This document shows positions 1-8,018 of a stretch of 22,010 nt of DNA, in pieces. Below the pieces are notes generated by a model. The model saw nothing but the letters and a program-made list of their open reading frames with translations, was not told the origin of the DNA and searched no databases. This stretch comes from CAYYMD01 sp964480425 (lineage in GTDB: Bacteria > Planctomycetota > Phycisphaerae > SM23-33): contig CAYZPY010000024.1 in assembly GCA_964480425.1 (NCBI GenBank), forward strand, positions 1 through 22,010, written 5' to 3'. A program made the position numbers and the translations under genes. Every line of letters starts with the position of its first letter. Within the stretch, counting starts at the first letter, position 1.

Positions 1-26
1 ATGTCGCGGACGTTCATCGCCACCGT

Positions 27-518
27 TTACCCACCTGGCGTCAGGGGCCCGGCGGCGCATAAGCCGCCCTGCGCCCGCGGAGAGACCATCGTCGGATTCT
101 GCTGCGACGGGGGCGTTTTGGGATTGGCGAATGTGCGGGCGAACTGGAGAATGAACCACACGGTGATGATTATCGTGGTGAAGGTGATTATGGTGGCCAG
201 TATTGTGATGAAGGTCCTTCCGCGAACGACGGTGGAGTGCATGGCCGAGACTATGCGGTCCTTGGCGAGGGTCAGCATGGCCAGCATAACCGACGCGACC
301 GTCGGCCAGATGCTTATCGAATGGATGCCGCTGTATATGTAAATCCCCCGGCTGACCTGCTGTCCGGAGCGAAGGAAATATTGCACCCGCCCGTCGGTGA
401 TTTGCAGGTATCCGTTGACCGACTCGCCTCCGATAAACATGTATGACATGGCGTAGGCCAGAAAGTTGCCCAGACCCAGCATGATGATCCATATGCATAT
501 CTTCGTGCGCTTGTCCAT
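27..518 (-). CDS. Hypothetical small membrane protein
   Basis: I do not recognise the family. The 163-residue product has a basic N-terminus and a clear transmembrane segment at about residues 7-28. A soluble loop follows (about 30-67), then a second, weaker hydrophobic stretch (68-85) and a strong membrane segment rich in Ile, Thr and Val (103-127). The tail is Pro/Gly-rich and ends at the TAA at 27-29. The ATG at 518 was chosen because it gives a KR-rich N-terminus directly before the first membrane segment. An in-frame ATG at 548 and a TTG at 557 would add 10 or 13 residues, and none of the three has a convincing ribosome binding site. The gene is transcribed away from bamA, with a shared upstream region of about 260 bp. 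The reading frame is believable because of its coherent hydrophobicity, but no function can be given. Confidence 0.6.
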   Translation of the reverse strand: MDKRTKICIWIIMLGLGNFLAYAMSYMFIGGESVNGYLQITDGRVQYFLRSGQQVSRGIYIYSGIHSISIWPTVASVMLAMLTLAKDRIVSAMHSTVVRGRTFITILATIITFTTIIITVWFILQFARTFANPKTPPSQQNPTMVSPRAQGGLCAAGPLTPGG

Positions 519-770
519 CGGCAATATATATTGACAGGCAAACCGCATATTCGTCAATACTTATCTGCCCCGGGCGCGTGCGCGCGGCGCCGCCGGCGCC
601 CTAAAAGAAATTGACATTCCGCCGGTCAGGATGTACTTTCCGCGTTGGTCGGCGACCGGCAGGCGGCAACAGGCCGATCGCTCGACGGCGTAATTTTCAC
701 TGGCGTGCGGTCGTTACCGGCGGTATGGTCGGTATACTGATTCGAAGAAAGTAAAACTCCTGGCGACAAT

Positions 771-775
771 GGGAG
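771..775 (+). promoter_or_regulatory. Ribosome binding site of bamA (supports a TTG start)
   Basis: GGGAG lies six bases before the TTG at 782. No in-frame ATG lies nearby, and the TTG is followed at once by a good signal peptide, so this site decides the start. A TATACT at 733-738 could be a -10 box, but no good -35 element sits upstream of it. Confidence 0.55.
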
Positions 776-781
776 TGCGAC

Positions 782-3118
782 TTGACGGCAAGGACGATCC
801 GAACCATAACAGCTTTTGTGCTCCTGTCGGTTACCGCGTGGGCGCATACGCCCGCGTCGGCGGGCGATGATTCGCCCGTCGAGGTCGTCGGCATTCGCGT
901 CGAGGGCAACCGGCAGGTTTCCACCGAGGTGATACTGTCCAACGTTCGTCTCCGCGTCGGCGCCGATTACGACGGGCAAACCGTCCGCCAGGACAGGCAG
1001 CGCCTGCTGAAAACCGGACGCTTCAACAGCGTCGACGTCAGAAAACTCCAGCGTCCTGACGGGGTAATCGTCACCTTCGTAATCGATGAAAGACCGCTTG
1101 TGGCGGGCATATGGTTCCGGGGCAACAACAGCATAGGCGACGGGGAGTTGTCCGGCGTTCTTCCGTTCGGTCCGCAAGACCCGCTGGACCGCGTAAAGAT
1201 TATGATGACCGGGCGGGGGGCGATTCTGGACAGGTACAAGAGCGAGGGATTCTCCTCCACCGAGGTCCGCGCCGAAATAACCGACGACAATCGCGTGGTG
1301 TACCACATCACCGAGGGACCCCGCACCCGCGTGGTTGATCTCGAATTTGAAGGCAATGAATATTTCAGCGACTGGCGCCTTAAGCGCGAAATCGGCACTT
1401 CCGAGCACGTGTGGATGGTCAGCCAGGGCGTTTTCGACCCCGACCAGATCGAGCGGGACGTAACCGCCATAAGGAACCTGTACGTCCGTGTGGGCTTTTT
1501 GGGCGTGGAGGTCGGAAGGATCCTGGAATTTTCGCCCGACCGCAGCGAGGTGACCGTAAGGTTCGTCATAAACGAGAACCATCGCTACCGCGTGGAGGAA
1601 ATTGTCTTCAGGGGCAACGAGGTCTTCAGCGACGAGGAACTCGCAAGCCGGTTGCCCATCGGAGTGGGCGACTTCCTGACGTCCCAGGAGTTCCGCCAGG
1701 CGCTGGAAATACTCCAGGACACCTACGGCGAGATGGGCTTTATCGACGCCCGGATCGAAGGCGACCACGTCTTCACCGATACGCCCGGAATGGTCTCCCT
1801 GGTGTTCGTCATCGTCGAGGGCAGGCAGTTTCGACTGGGGCGGATTGACATTCGAGGAAATACAGTCACCCAGAGCCGGGTCATCCGTCGGGATCTGACG
1901 CTTTATCCGGGGGGCGTGTTCAACACCGTCGCCCAGGAGGAGTCCCGACGCCGCCTGGTGGAGACCGGTCTGTTCCAGGAGGTCAGGATAACGCCCATGG
2001 CCCCGCGTGACAGCGAGCGCGACGTGCTGGTGGAAGTTGGTGAGGCGCGAACGGCCCAGTTCCTCATCGGGGCGGGGATAACTACGAATTCCGGGGTGCT
2101 GGGCACGCTGTCGTTCAGCGAGAGGAATTTCGACATACTGGCCTGGCCTACAAGCAGGGACGACTGGATGTCGGGCAGGGCGTTCCGCGGCGCCGGTCAG
2201 AAGTTCAAACTCGTGGCCGAGCCCGGCACGGAACTGATGCGTTTCCACGTGGACTGGACAGAGCCGTACCTGTTCGACAAGCCGTACCGCCTGAGCACAA
2301 GGGCGTTTTTATTCACCCGCGGGCGCGAGAGTTACGACGAAACACGCTACGGGGGCGTGGTGTCGCTGGGGCACAGGTTCAAGAACCGCTGGTATGGCGA
2401 AGTGGCGGCTCGTATAGAAGGCGTGGACATAACCGACCTGTACAGCGACGCGCCGCCCGAGGTCATAGCGGTCAGCGGAACTAACGTACTGTATGGAATC
2501 AAGGGCTCGCTGGTCCGCGACAGGACCGACAGCAGGTGGCGACCGTCCAGCGGCGACCGCTTCAACCTCAGTTACGAACAGGTCGTGGGCGATTTCGAGT
2601 TCGGAAAGGCCATCGGCGAGTACCGCATTTACAGAACCATCCACGTGGACGCGCTGGACCGCAAGCACATAATCGCAGGAAGGTTCACCGTGGGCAACAT
2701 TTTCGGCGACGCGCCGGTGTTCGAGCGGTTTTACGGCGGTGGCATGGGCTCGGTTCGCGGGTTTGAATACCGCGGCATATCCCCGCGAAGCGCCGGGACC
2801 GACGAGGAAATAGGCGGGGACTTCATGGTGTTCGCAGGCGGGGAATATTCATTCCCCCTGATAGGTTCGCAGGAGGGAAGCGAGGTCCGCGGCGTGCTGT
2901 TTGTGGACAGCGGAACGGTGGAGGACCAGTTCGAGATAACCACCTACCGCGTTTCGGCCGGTGCGGGGATAAGGTGGATCATCAGGCCGGGCGGGGTATC
3001 CGCGGCCCAGAGCCCCATGGGTATCTTTCCCATCAGTCTCAACGTGGCGGCGCCGCTGGTCAAGGACGACCAGGACGAAGAGCAGATATTCAACTTCAGC
3101 GTCGGATGGATGTTCTGA
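782..3118 (+). CDS. bamA: Outer membrane protein assembly factor BamA (Omp85 family)
   Basis: BamA is the central subunit of the beta-barrel assembly machine, which folds and inserts outer-membrane proteins. The 778-residue product, normal for the family, starts with a signal peptide (residues 1 to about 27, ending ASAGDD). Five POTRA domains follow at about 33-103, 106-181, 182-267, 269-347 and 349-420, each with the recurring 'I.GN..' and 'G(F/L)......' patterns. The C-terminal Omp85 barrel runs from about 424 to 778. It carries the diagnostic VRGF motif of loop 6 at 658-661 (context GSVRGFEYRG) and ends in Phe, as expected for a beta-signal. The start is a TTG with a GGGAG site. It heads the envelope block, with ompH 171 bp downstream, the usual bamA-ompH-lpxD order. 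The whole protein reads without interruption. Confidence 0.95.
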   Translation: MTARTIRTITAFVLLSVTAWAHTPASAGDDSPVEVVGIRVEGNRQVSTEVILSNVRLRVGADYDGQTVRQDRQRLLKTGRFNSVDVRKLQRPDGVIVTFVIDERPLVAGIWFRGNNSIGDGELSGVLPFGPQDPLDRVKIMMTGRGAILDRYKSEGFSSTEVRAEITDDNRVVYHITEGPRTRVVDLEFEGNEYFSDWRLKREIGTSEHVWMVSQGVFDPDQIERDVTAIRNLYVRVGFLGVEVGRILEFSPDRSEVTVRFVINENHRYRVEEIVFRGNEVFSDEELASRLPIGVGDFLTSQEFRQALEILQDTYGEMGFIDARIEGDHVFTDTPGMVSLVFVIVEGRQFRLGRIDIRGNTVTQSRVIRRDLTLYPGGVFNTVAQEESRRRLVETGLFQEVRITPMAPRDSERDVLVEVGEARTAQFLIGAGITTNSGVLGTLSFSERNFDILAWPTSRDDWMSGRAFRGAGQKFKLVAEPGTELMRFHVDWTEPYLFDKPYRLSTRAFLFTRGRESYDETRYGGVVSLGHRFKNRWYGEVAARIEGVDITDLYSDAPPEVIAVSGTNVLYGIKGSLVRDRTDSRWRPSSGDRFNLSYEQVVGDFEFGKAIGEYRIYRTIHVDALDRKHIIAGRFTVGNIFGDAPVFERFYGGGMGSVRGFEYRGISPRSAGTDEEIGGDFMVFAGGEYSFPLIGSQEGSEVRGVLFVDSGTVEDQFEITTYRVSAGAGIRWIIRPGGVSAAQSPMGIFPISLNVAAPLVKDDQDEEQIFNFSVGWMF

Positions 3119-3276
3119 TTTTTGCCCCGCCAGGCGAACATCGCCACCTGTCGCCCGATTTCTCTGAAGGGATTTTTTATTACAATGTATGTGTTAATTT
3201 CGCTCGTGTGCGACGCGCGGCGACGCGCCGGGCGACCGGCGTCGGTTTTTATTTGTTTTGATGCTTAAGATAATCG

Positions 3277-3282
3277 AGGAGG
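3277..3282 (+). promoter_or_regulatory. Strong ribosome binding site of ompH
   Basis: A perfect AGGAGG sits seven bases before the ATG at 3290. It fixes the start of the OmpH-like chaperone and suggests strong translation. The 171-bp spacer after bamA also holds an AT-rich TACAAT (3181-3186) that could be a -10 box for a separate ompH promoter, without a recognisable -35. Confidence 0.6.
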
Positions 3283-3289
3283 TCCCAAA

Positions 3290-3904
3290 ATGATTAATAA
3301 GGTAAAGATTGTCTCGATGGTGTGCGTGGCGACCGCGGCGGGATTCCTCGCCTCTACGCTGAATCTAAGCGCCCAGCAGGATAGATCGCCTTTGCGTGCG
3401 GCGACGCGACTGGCTGTGTGCGACATGGTGCACGTGTTCAACAAATATCAAAAGGCCGTTGACCTCACCAGGCAACTCGACGCCAAGGGCAAAAAGGTCC
3501 AGGCGGAAAACCAGAGAAAAAAGAAAGAGATCGAAAAAATCGAAAATATGCTCAAGGGCCTTAAGGGCGCCGAATACGAACGGCGATATAACGAATTGCG
3601 CCGACTGGAAATCGAACGAAAGGCGTGGCTGAATTACCAGGAAGAACGGACCATGCGAGAGCATCATCGCCTTACAAAGGAGATGTACCAGGAAATACTC
3701 CGGATAGTGGAGGTCGTAGCCGAGGAAAACGGATTCGATATAGTCCTCCAGAGACGGGCAAGCATCTCCGAAAGCATGAACACCCCCGAGCTGCTGGGGC
3801 AGATCGAGCGCCGGCAGATTCTCTATTCGCATGACGGGGTCGACATAACCCAGACGGTCCTCCAGAGGGTGAACAGCACCTATAAGGAATCGCAGGATAA
3901 TTAG
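3290..3904 (+). CDS. ompH: OmpH/Skp-family periplasmic chaperone
   Basis: Skp/OmpH proteins form trimeric periplasmic 'jellyfish' chaperones that hold unfolded outer-membrane proteins for BamA. The 204-residue product has a signal peptide (1 to about 28, with a hydrophobic stretch at 6-22 and a likely cut near SAQQ). A short beta segment, RLAVCDMVHVFNKYQK, matches the conserved 'i..vD...vf' start of the OmpH domain. A long, highly charged coiled-coil hairpin rich in Lys, Glu and Arg covers about 55-140. The C-terminal beta/alpha part (NGFDIVLQRR, DITQTVLQRVN) completes the trimer body. It is somewhat longer than the usual 160-170 residues. Position between bamA and lpxD is the classic context for this family. 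The assignment rests on architecture and neighbourhood, since the family is poorly conserved in sequence. Confidence 0.88.
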   Translation: MINKVKIVSMVCVATAAGFLASTLNLSAQQDRSPLRAATRLAVCDMVHVFNKYQKAVDLTRQLDAKGKKVQAENQRKKKEIEKIENMLKGLKGAEYERRYNELRRLEIERKAWLNYQEERTMREHHRLTKEMYQEILRIVEVVAEENGFDIVLQRRASISESMNTPELLGQIERRQILYSHDGVDITQTVLQRVNSTYKESQDN

Positions 3905-3968
3905 AGCCGGATTACCGCCCTTGTGCCTCGGCGGCGGGAATACTATTATCAGGAGGACCCGTCGCCCA

Positions 3969-4004
3969 ATGCCTGCGGCGGGCGAGTCGGTTACCCGAAA
4001 ATGA
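3969..4004 (+). other. Possible 11-codon leader ORF coupled to lpxD
   Basis: An AGGAGG at 3951-3956 is the only good ribosome binding site between ompH and lpxD, but it is 44 bases before the lpxD ATG. Twelve bases after it is an ATG (3969) opening a short frame, MPAAGESVTRK. Its TGA (4002-4004) overlaps the lpxD ATG (4001-4003) as ATGA. This geometry is typical of translational coupling. The spacing from the binding site is on the long side and the peptide has no known homologue, so this is a suggestion only. Confidence 0.3.
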
Positions 4005-5053
4005 CCCAAAAGCCGATTACATTGCGTGAACTGGCGGACCTGCTGGACGGCGAGGTTGACGGCGACGCCGCCTTAAGTGTCCGCGGTATATCCGCGCTTC
4101 AGGACGCCGCCCGAGGCGAACTGACCTTCGTGTCCGACCCGCGACGGGCCGGGAAACTGGCTTCGATCAACGCCTCGGCCGCCATCGTGGGGAGGGATTT
4201 TTCGGCGGCTCGGCCAGAGGGAATGTCGCTGGTCCGCGTGGATGACGTCGGTGAGGCGGTATTGAAAGTCCTTCAGCACTTTGCGCCGCCGGAAGACCTT
4301 GCCTCCGCGGGCGTCCACCCGTCGGCGACGGTGTCCGACGACGCGCAGCTCGGCAGCGATGTTTCGATTGGTCCGGGCGCGTTGGTGGCCGACGGTGCGA
4401 AAATAGGGGACCGCTGCGCCCTGTGCGCCAATGTCATCGTGGGCGCCGGCGCCAGCATCGGTGCCGGATGCGTACTTTTCGAAGGTGTGGTGGTTCGCCA
4501 TCATTGCCGCATAGGCAAAAACGTGCGGATAGGTCCGAACTCCGTCATCGGCTCGGAAGGATTCGGATACTACAGCTCCGGGGGCAAGCATCACAGGATT
4601 CCCCACGCCGGCGGTGTAATTATCGAAGACAACGTGGATATCGGAGCGTGCTGCTGCGTGGACAGGGCGAAGTTCGGCGACACCGTCATAGGGGCGGGAA
4701 CGAAGATTGACAATCTTGTCCAGGTCGCCCATAACGTTAAGATAGGTCGCGGATGCCTCATCGCTGCTCTGGGCGGGATAGGCGGAAGCGCAGTATTGGG
4801 CAATTACGTGGTGTTCGGGGGGCACGTTGGAATAAAGGATAACATCACGATCGGCGAGGGCGTGAAATGCGGAGCATATACGGCCGTGGCGGCCGACGCG
4901 CCCGACGGAGAGGTGCTGTTCGGTATTCCCGCCGAACCGGCGGTTGCCAAAATGCGGACCATAAAGGCGGGTAAAAAACTGCCCGACCTGCTGAAGCGGG
5001 TTAAAATACTTGAAAAAAAGGTGAGCGAAATTGCCTCCTCAAAGGACGATTGA
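4001..5053 (+). CDS. lpxD: UDP-3-O-acylglucosamine N-acyltransferase LpxD
   Basis: LpxD adds the N-linked hydroxyacyl chain to UDP-3-O-acyl-glucosamine, the third step of lipid A synthesis, in the cytoplasm. The 350-residue product has the N-terminal uridine-binding domain (about 1-100: ITLRELADLLDGEVDGD, with the ITFV-type LTFVSDPR). A long left-handed beta-helix of hexapeptide repeats follows (about 105-310), then a C-terminal helix (KLPDLLKRVKILEKKV). The catalytic His is visible at 244 (VAHNV, equivalent to E. coli His239), and His275 (FGGHVG) matches E. coli His276. The motif GSEGFGYY matches E. coli GADGFGYA. The ATG at 4001 aligns with the family start; a GTG at 3923 would add 26 unlikely residues. 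The gene overlaps lpxC-fabZ by 23 bases. Confidence 0.94.
   Translation: MTQKPITLRELADLLDGEVDGDAALSVRGISALQDAARGELTFVSDPRRAGKLASINASAAIVGRDFSAARPEGMSLVRVDDVGEAVLKVLQHFAPPEDLASAGVHPSATVSDDAQLGSDVSIGPGALVADGAKIGDRCALCANVIVGAGASIGAGCVLFEGVVVRHHCRIGKNVRIGPNSVIGSEGFGYYSSGGKHHRIPHAGGVIIEDNVDIGACCCVDRAKFGDTVIGAGTKIDNLVQVAHNVKIGRGCLIAALGGIGGSAVLGNYVVFGGHVGIKDNITIGEGVKCGAYTAVAADAPDGEVLFGIPAEPAVAKMRTIKAGKKLPDLLKRVKILEKKVSEIASSKDD
5018..5025 (+). promoter_or_regulatory. Ribosome binding site of lpxC-fabZ inside the lpxD end
   Basis: AAGGTGAG lies within the last codons of lpxD, five bases before the TTG at 5031. It supports this unusual start codon and the 23-base overlap between the two genes. Confidence 0.5.
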
Positions 5054-6341
5054 AAAGACCGCCTCGATAGAAGGAAAAGGCCTGTTCAGTGGAGAGCCGT
5101 GCCGGATGAGATTCGTCCCGGCCGAGCCCGACAGGGGCATCGTGTTTGTGCGCACGGACACCTCCCCGCCGACCAGGATACCCTGCGACGTATCGCATTG
5201 TCCCCATCGCGAGAGGCGCACCTCGCTGGCGGTGGAGGGCGCCACCGCCGAGACCGCCGAACACGTGCTGGCGGCAGTGTGGGGAATGGGAATCGACAAC
5301 CTGACCATCGAGATAGATTCGCCCGAAGTGCCCTCCCCGGACGCCTCCCCGCTACCGTTCGCGCAGGCAATGCACGAGGCGGGCATAATAGAACAGGACT
5401 CCGAGCGAGAAGTTTTCGTGATAGAACAGCCCATCGCAGTGACCGACGAAGACGCGTCGCTGGCGGCGCTTCCGGGCCCGCACGAGCATCTGGACGTGCT
5501 TTACGACCTGGAATATCCCACGGAGTCGTCCATCGGAAGGCAGATGCAGTGTTTCGCGCTGGGCAAGGATGATTTTCTGGCCGAAATCGCGCCGGCAAGG
5601 ACGTTCCTTCTGGAAAAGGAGGCGCGGGAGTTCCAGGCGCGAGGCATCGGCACGCACCTGACGACCGAGGACGTCGTCGTCATGGGCGCCGGGGGCGTGG
5701 TGGACAACGAACTGAGGTTCCCCGACGAACACGTGCGCCACAAGATAGGCGACCTGGTGGGCGACCTTGCGCTGCTGGGGCGGCGCCTGGCCGGTCGCAT
5801 CGTCGCCAACAGGTCCGGGCACAAGCTCAACCGACAGATGGTCAAACGCCTTTCGGACCTGATAACGAGCCAGCAGGAGACCGAGGCGTTCGGCGGCGAG
5901 CCCGTCATGGACATCCGCAAGGTCATGCGCCTGCTGCCTCACCGCTATCCGTTTTTGATGATCGACCGGGTGGTGAGCATCGAGGGCGACCAGCGCGCCA
6001 TCGGCGTAAAGAATGTCTCCATAAACGAGCCGTACTTCCAGGGGCATTACCCCGGTCAGCCCATTATGCCCGGCGTGATGATCCTGGAGGCGATGGCGCA
6101 GTTGTCCGGCGTGCTGCTGTCGCGGCGACTGGAGCACATCGGAAAGGTCGCCGTCCTTTTGAGCATGGACCGCGCCAAAATGAGACGTGCGGTTCGCCCG
6201 GGCGACCAGTTGATTATCGAGGCCGAGGCCGTCAGGGTCCGCCCGCGAACGGGGCATTGCAGGTGTCAGGCAATGGTGCGGGACCAGCTCGTGGCGGAAG
6301 CGGAAATTAAATTCATGCTCGTCGACGCCGAGCCGGTCTGA
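5031..6341 (+). CDS. lpxC/fabZ: Bifunctional UDP-3-O-acyl-GlcNAc deacetylase / 3-hydroxyacyl-ACP dehydratase (LpxC-FabZ fusion)
   Basis: The protein joins two enzymes in 436 residues. The N-terminal half (about 1-285) is LpxC, the zinc deacetylase that commits UDP-3-O-acyl-GlcNAc to lipid A. It keeps the zinc ligands His78 (AEHVLAA), His237 and Asp241 (RHKIGDLVGD), plus His264 (SGHKLN). These match E. coli His79, His238, Asp242 and His265. The C-terminal half (from about Met293) is FabZ, the hot-dog-fold dehydratase of fatty-acid elongation, with PHRYPFLMIDRV, the catalytic His339 (FQGHYPGQPIMPG) and Glu353 (LEAMAQ). Both halves look active. LpxC-FabZ fusions are known from Bacteroidetes and relatives; the planctomycete placement here is inferred from the rest of the window. 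The start is a TTG with its own binding site. The fusion physically couples lipid A commitment with use of the shared hydroxyacyl-ACP pool. Confidence 0.95.
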   Translation: MPPQRTIEKTASIEGKGLFSGEPCRMRFVPAEPDRGIVFVRTDTSPPTRIPCDVSHCPHRERRTSLAVEGATAETAEHVLAAVWGMGIDNLTIEIDSPEVPSPDASPLPFAQAMHEAGIIEQDSEREVFVIEQPIAVTDEDASLAALPGPHEHLDVLYDLEYPTESSIGRQMQCFALGKDDFLAEIAPARTFLLEKEAREFQARGIGTHLTTEDVVVMGAGGVVDNELRFPDEHVRHKIGDLVGDLALLGRRLAGRIVANRSGHKLNRQMVKRLSDLITSQQETEAFGGEPVMDIRKVMRLLPHRYPFLMIDRVVSIEGDQRAIGVKNVSINEPYFQGHYPGQPIMPGVMILEAMAQLSGVLLSRRLEHIGKVAVLLSMDRAKMRRAVRPGDQLIIEAEAVRVRPRTGHCRCQAMVRDQLVAEAEIKFMLVDAEPV

Positions 6342-6362
6342 TACGCATTAAGGGCAGATTCA

Positions 6363-7157
6363 ATGGTGAATATTTCTCCACAGGCATTCGTGTCCGACGG
6401 CGCAGAACTCGCCGACGACGTGGTGGTGGGTCCCTTTGCGTATATAGGCCCGCAGGTGCGAATCGCCTCGGGATGCGTGGTGGGCGCAAACGCCTCGATA
6501 GACGGACAAACTCGGATTTCCGCGGAGACTCATATCTTTCCCCTGGCGGCGGTGGGATTCTCGCCCGACGGTCAGGAGTCCCCGTCCCAATGCGTCATCG
6601 GGCAGGCCAGCTCGATTCGTGAACACGTAACGATATCCGGCGGTCGCGACAGGCCAACGCAGATAGGGCAGGATAACCTGATAATGATCGGCTCGCACGT
6701 GGGCGGCGGGGCGGTGCTGGGCGACCACGGCATATTCGCCAACTGCACCAACATAGGCGACTTTGCCAACGTGGAGCATTACGTCCGCACCAGCGCGTTT
6801 ACGGCGATCGCGCCGGGAGTCAACGTGGGGGCATATACGTTCATCAGCGGGTACGCCAACGTCGACCGCGACGCGCCGCCGTTCGCCATCGTCGAGGGCG
6901 ACCCCGTTCACGTTCGCGGTCTCAATACGCATAACCTCAAGCGGTGCGGATTCAGCGACGAGGACATCGCCGCGCTCAAATCCGCATTCAGAGAGTTGTT
7001 TACCGGCAAGGACCCGGGCGTCAGCCGCGATGCTCTGCGACGACTGGACAAGTCCGACACCGCAAACAGGTACGTGCGGCAGCTGGTCCAGGCAATCCGC
7101 AAAGCAAAAAACACCGCCGGGGGTAAAATTGCTTCAGAGAGCAGAAAGCATGTCTGA
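6363..7157 (+). CDS. LpxA-family acyltransferase paralog with the active site lost
   Basis: This 264-residue protein has the whole LpxA shape. A left-handed beta-helix of hexapeptide repeats covers about 1-185, followed by the C-terminal helical domain containing HNLKRCGFSDEDI, matching E. coli EGLKRRGFSREAI. The first lpxA slot after lpxC-fabZ is where lpxA is expected. The residues needed for acyl transfer are missing, however. In the IAHDC box the catalytic His125 of E. coli is replaced by Gly115 (SHVGGGAVLG). By hand alignment His144 is replaced by Phe, His160-Gln161 by Ala-Pro, and the QDLKYAG box is degenerate (SPDGQESP). It is probably not an active UDP-GlcNAc acyltransferase. It could be a structural or regulatory partner of the next gene product, or use another substrate. 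It overlaps the next gene by eight bases, so the two are likely co-translated. Confidence 0.8.
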   Translation: MVNISPQAFVSDGAELADDVVVGPFAYIGPQVRIASGCVVGANASIDGQTRISAETHIFPLAAVGFSPDGQESPSQCVIGQASSIREHVTISGGRDRPTQIGQDNLIMIGSHVGGGAVLGDHGIFANCTNIGDFANVEHYVRTSAFTAIAPGVNVGAYTFISGYANVDRDAPPFAIVEGDPVHVRGLNTHNLKRCGFSDEDIAALKSAFRELFTGKDPGVSRDALRRLDKSDTANRYVRQLVQAIRKAKNTAGGKIASESRKHV

Positions 7158-8018
7158 CGTGGATGTCGTTAGAGAGATATCGCCCACGGCGCGGCTCGCC
7201 CCCGACGTGAAAGTGGGCAGGTACTCAAGCGTGGGCTCGCATGTGGTGATAGGCCCGCGCAGCGTCCTTGGACAGAGAGTATGCATCTTGGGAAGGACCG
7301 TAATCGGCGCCGATAACGTTTTCGGCGACGGATGTGTGCTGGGCGAACCTCCCCAGGACCTCAAGTACGCCGGGGGGACGACGCTTCTTTTCGTGGGCGA
7401 CCGCAACAGGTTCCACCGGCGGGTGACCGCCCACCCCGGAACGGAAATGGGCGGTTTCCTGACGCGCATCGGCAACGACAACGTTCTGGAGGACGGCTGC
7501 CATGTCGCACACGACTGCTATGTGGACGACGGCACCACCCTGGGCGCCAGCGTGATGCTGGCGGGACACGTACGCGTCCATTGCGGGGCGGTCGTCGAAG
7601 ACCTCTCCGGCGCGCATCACTTCACGACTATCGGCGAGTACTCCTGCGTGAAGCACGNNNNNNNNNNCCGCCGTTCACCATTTACGCCAGGCGCGGAAAG
7701 ACCAGACCCGCTCCCGCCGTTACGGGCATCAACAAAAAAGGCATCGCCGAGGCCAACCTCGACAGGTCCGAACGCAAGGAACTGCGACGGGCGCTGCACG
7801 AACTGTTCGACGACGAGGCCGCTCTGGAGACGAAAATCGAGCAGTTGGTCTCGCTCGGGGTGGAAAAACGCGCCGCCGAACTGTGCCGCTTCATCCAGCA
7901 TTCGCTACAGGGCGTCTACGGGCGATACCGCGAACGGTTCCGCGGGCAGGCGCCGCCCGAGGCGGCACAGTATCTGCCGCCGGAGTACCACAGACTTATC
8001 GGGAGGTCGCACAGGTGA
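7150..8018 (+). CDS. lpxA: Acyl-ACP--UDP-N-acetylglucosamine O-acyltransferase LpxA (internal assembly gap)
   Basis: LpxA transfers a hydroxyacyl chain from ACP to UDP-GlcNAc, the first step of lipid A synthesis. This second LpxA paralog keeps the active site: His121 in CHVAHDC (E. coli His125), His140 in LAGHV (His144), His156 in AHHF (His160), and the box QDLKYAGG. The first 169 residues are read from 7150. A run of Ns (7658-7667) interrupts the beta-helix, and the frame resumes at 7668 with PPFTIYARRG, matching E. coli PPYVIAQG, ending at the TGA 8016-8018. The two parts are in different frames only because the gap length is arbitrary. Alignment with E. coli LpxA predicts about eight missing residues, giving roughly 290 in total. 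The C-terminus has a longer charged helical tail than usual. This is the likely functional LpxA. Confidence 0.88.
7658..7667. other. Assembly gap (10 Ns) inside lpxA
   Basis: Ten Ns break the lpxA reading frame. By alignment to E. coli LpxA the missing piece is the turn CSGVAQDV before PPY, about eight codons. That would make the true gap near 23 bases and restore the frame. The apparent frameshift is therefore an artefact. Confidence 0.85.
8001..8006 (+). promoter_or_regulatory. Ribosome binding site that fixes the GTG start of the Gfo/Idh gene
   Basis: GGGAGG lies eight bases before the GTG at 8015. That start overlaps the lpxA stop as GTGA and begins the protein just before the Rossmann glycine motif. 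The frame stays open upstream to 7883, but that part lies inside lpxA and is not coding in this frame. Confidence 0.6.

Noticed and set aside
626..2248. Long minus-strand open frame (540 codons) opposite bamA
   Set aside because: It is a shadow of the GC-rich bamA gene: no family resemblance, no plausible start, and Arg/His/Asp-rich composition typical of antisense frames.
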